Assembly (NCBI RefSeq): GCF_002150685.1 | Contig: NZ_MSSW01000004.1 | Coordinates: forward strand, 1-64,000 | DNA length: 64,000 nucleotides | Reading direction: 5' to 3' | From: Algoriphagus antarcticus | GTDB lineage: Bacteria > Bacteroidota > Bacteroidia > Cytophagales > Cyclobacteriaceae | Shown: positions 62,886-64,000 of the stretch, one piece after another | How positions within the stretch are numbered: position 1 is the first letter of the stretch | Layout of the letters: the number at the start of each line of letters is the position of its first letter | Notes under the pieces: generated by a model | What the model was told of the DNA's origin: nothing | The model's input: the letters and a program-made list of their open reading frames with translations, nothing else | Databases searched by the model: none | Position numbers and translations under genes: made by a program

Positions 62886-64000
62886 ATAGCTTCTGGGATT
62901 CGGTTTTCCTTTTTGATTAAAATCAGAAAAATGAAAGCGAGTCCTGCAAAGCCAGCACTGGTAAGAAATACCAAGCGGAAATTCTCAGGACTATTTGCAA
63001 AAAGAAATCCGGAAACTAGTGCGCCTATGCCTATTCCAGCTTCCAAAGCAATGTACATCGTAGCTAAAGCGCGTCCGCGAAATTGATCTAACGATAGATC
63101 TATGACCCATGCAGCTGTAGTAGGACTATACATCCCCACTGCACAGCCAAAGAGAACACCTGATCCCAATAATGCGAATTTACTTTCTGCAAAAGCAATC
63201 AAAGCCATTGCACAAACTAACGTAGCGCTGGCGGCGCGCATTACCGGAACTCTGCCGTATCGGTCGGAGGTTTTGCCTGCCAACAGCCTGATTCCCAAGG
63301 AAGAGACGGTAAAGACACCAAAGAAAAGCCCTTTGTTTTCTATGTCCAAATGAGTGGAGAAATCTGGTATGATTGTCAGCACTACTCCAAAAGAAAAGGC
63401 ACATAGGAATAGTATTCCAGAGGGAACCAGAACTCTTTTCTCAATTATCTCATCCTTCTGTAACTGAAACATTTTCCAGGAAATCTTTTGCTTGTTTGGT
63501 AGTGTTTCTTTGAGCTTTAGTAAAATAAGAATTGAAAATATGGCTGTAAATGCGGATACATAGAAAACTGTGTCTATAGAAAATAGAGTGCCCAGCCATC
63601 CACCGACAGCAGGTCCTGCAGCCATTCCCATAGAGCCGAAGAGCGAAAATAAGCCCATCGCTTCGCCACGTTTTTGATAAGGGACAATATCAGCGACATA
63701 CGCTGAAGCCCCAGTAGGGGTGAACCCTGTCGAGAAACCATGCGCGAACCTCAGAAATAGAAATCCACCAACGAAACTGAGTAGGGGATAGAGCATTCCG
63801 ACCACAAAGCATACACTTGCTCCGATCATCATCACGGGAATTCTTCCGATTTTGTCTGCTAACTTCCCGCTGAATGGTCTAGAAAGTCCCGCTGAGAGTG
63901 TGAACAAGGCTATGATGAACCCCTTGTAGTCTTCTCCACCAAGTGAGGTGAGATATTCTGGAAGCTCCGGAATGATCATATTGAAGGAAGAGAAAAACAG
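62882..64000 (-). CDS. MFS transporter (5' end beyond window)
   Basis: The frame runs through the right edge; an internal ATG at 63979 is not the true start because residues FFSSFN before it belong to the first membrane helix. Visible helices carry the MFS motif A-like GKLADKIGRIPVMMIGA (after helix 2), GRAL (after helix 9) and GKTSDRYGRVPVMRA in the second half. It resembles multidrug/sugar efflux proteins of the MFS 1 group. The substrate is unknown. Confidence 0.88.
   Translation of the reverse strand: MFFSSFNMIIPELPEYLTSLGGEDYKGFIIALFTLSAGLSRPFSGKLADKIGRIPVMMIGASVCFVVGMLYPLLSFVGGFLFLRFAHGFSTGFTPTGASAYVADIVPYQKRGEAMGLFSLFGSMGMAAGPAVGGWLGTLFSIDTVFYVSAFTAIFSILILLKLKETLPNKQKISWKMFQLQKDEIIEKRVLVPSGILFLCAFSFGVVLTIIPDFSTHLDIENKGLFFGVFTVSSLGIRLLAGKTSDRYGRVPVMRAASATLVCAMALIAFAESKFALLGSGVLFGCAVGMYSPTTAAWVIDLSLDQFRGRALATMYIALEAGIGIGALVSGFLFANSPENFRLVFLTSAGFAGLAFIFLILIKKENRIPEAI

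Noticed and set aside
1..64000. CRISPR arrays
   Set aside because: No regularly spaced short direct repeats with unique spacers were seen; the 24-base repeat pair at 54.0-54.1 kb has only two copies.

Overview
The window comes from a Bacteroidota chromosome, most likely the order Cytophagales (Algoriphagus / Cyclobacteriaceae type). This rests on low-to-moderate GC, three proteins with C-terminal type IX secretion (T9SS) sorting domains, initiation regions without obvious Shine-Dalgarno sequences, several TAnnTTTG -7 promoter boxes, and the gene families seen. The genus is an inference. No rRNA, prophage, complete insertion sequence or CRISPR array was seen.

Layout. (1) 1-2.4 kb: a decayed type I restriction-modification locus (end of hsdM, truncated hsdS) with an intact-looking AbiEi/AbiEii toxin-antitoxin pair between the two genes and two palindromic operators before it. 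It ends next to a CAU tRNA gene and a partial copy of that tRNA's 5' half. (2) 2.7-12.3 kb: YihX-like HAD phosphatase and M50 protease; then, leftward, a PASTA / T9SS protein / rhodanese operon and an Mrp / NifU / M43 metalloprotease operon. (3) 12.4-20 kb: dnaG, ribBA, a small exported protein, surE, a TPR histidine kinase and an orphan solute-binding-like protein. (4) 20-31.6 kb: a starch/maltose cluster with an SLC45-type MFS transporter, GH31 alpha-glucosidase, LacI regulator, a T9SS-exported GH13 amylase, class II fructose-bisphosphate aldolase and a lipoprotein GH13. Two LacI-type operator regions are visible, and a frameshifted susE remnant shows that an outer-membrane SusCDE-type uptake locus was probably lost. 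(5) 31.6-43 kb: a repeat-rich spacer, pfkA-mgsA, oligopeptidase B, mscL, an ECF sigma / membrane protein / Spy-like operon, a tandem Usp, a probable structured RNA with its own promoter and terminator, a polysaccharide flippase and the feoA-feoB-Cys-rich iron operon.

(6) 44.2-53.8 kb: two giant genes (1799 and 1374 codons) that form one transcription unit closed by a strong terminator. Neither has a signal peptide, membrane segment or recognisable catalytic motif. They take up 15% of the window and are the best candidate here for an undescribed system. (7) 54-64 kb: a Crp/Fnr regulator, a tandem Usp and a TauE/SafE exporter linked by matching TGTrA-N6-TCACT palindromes, then a YIP1-like membrane protein, a TPR protein, an Lrp/AsnC regulator, a Nudix hydrolase with a MATE transporter, an M24 peptidase and an MFS transporter cut by the window edge.

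How the genes fit together: the starch cluster, fructose-bisphosphate aldolase, phosphofructokinase/methylglyoxal synthase and the YihX-like phosphatase form a carbohydrate-use theme. Several exported or cell-surface proteins (T9SS cargo, lipoproteins) fit a polymer-degrading lifestyle. All functions are from sequence reading only; no database search was run.
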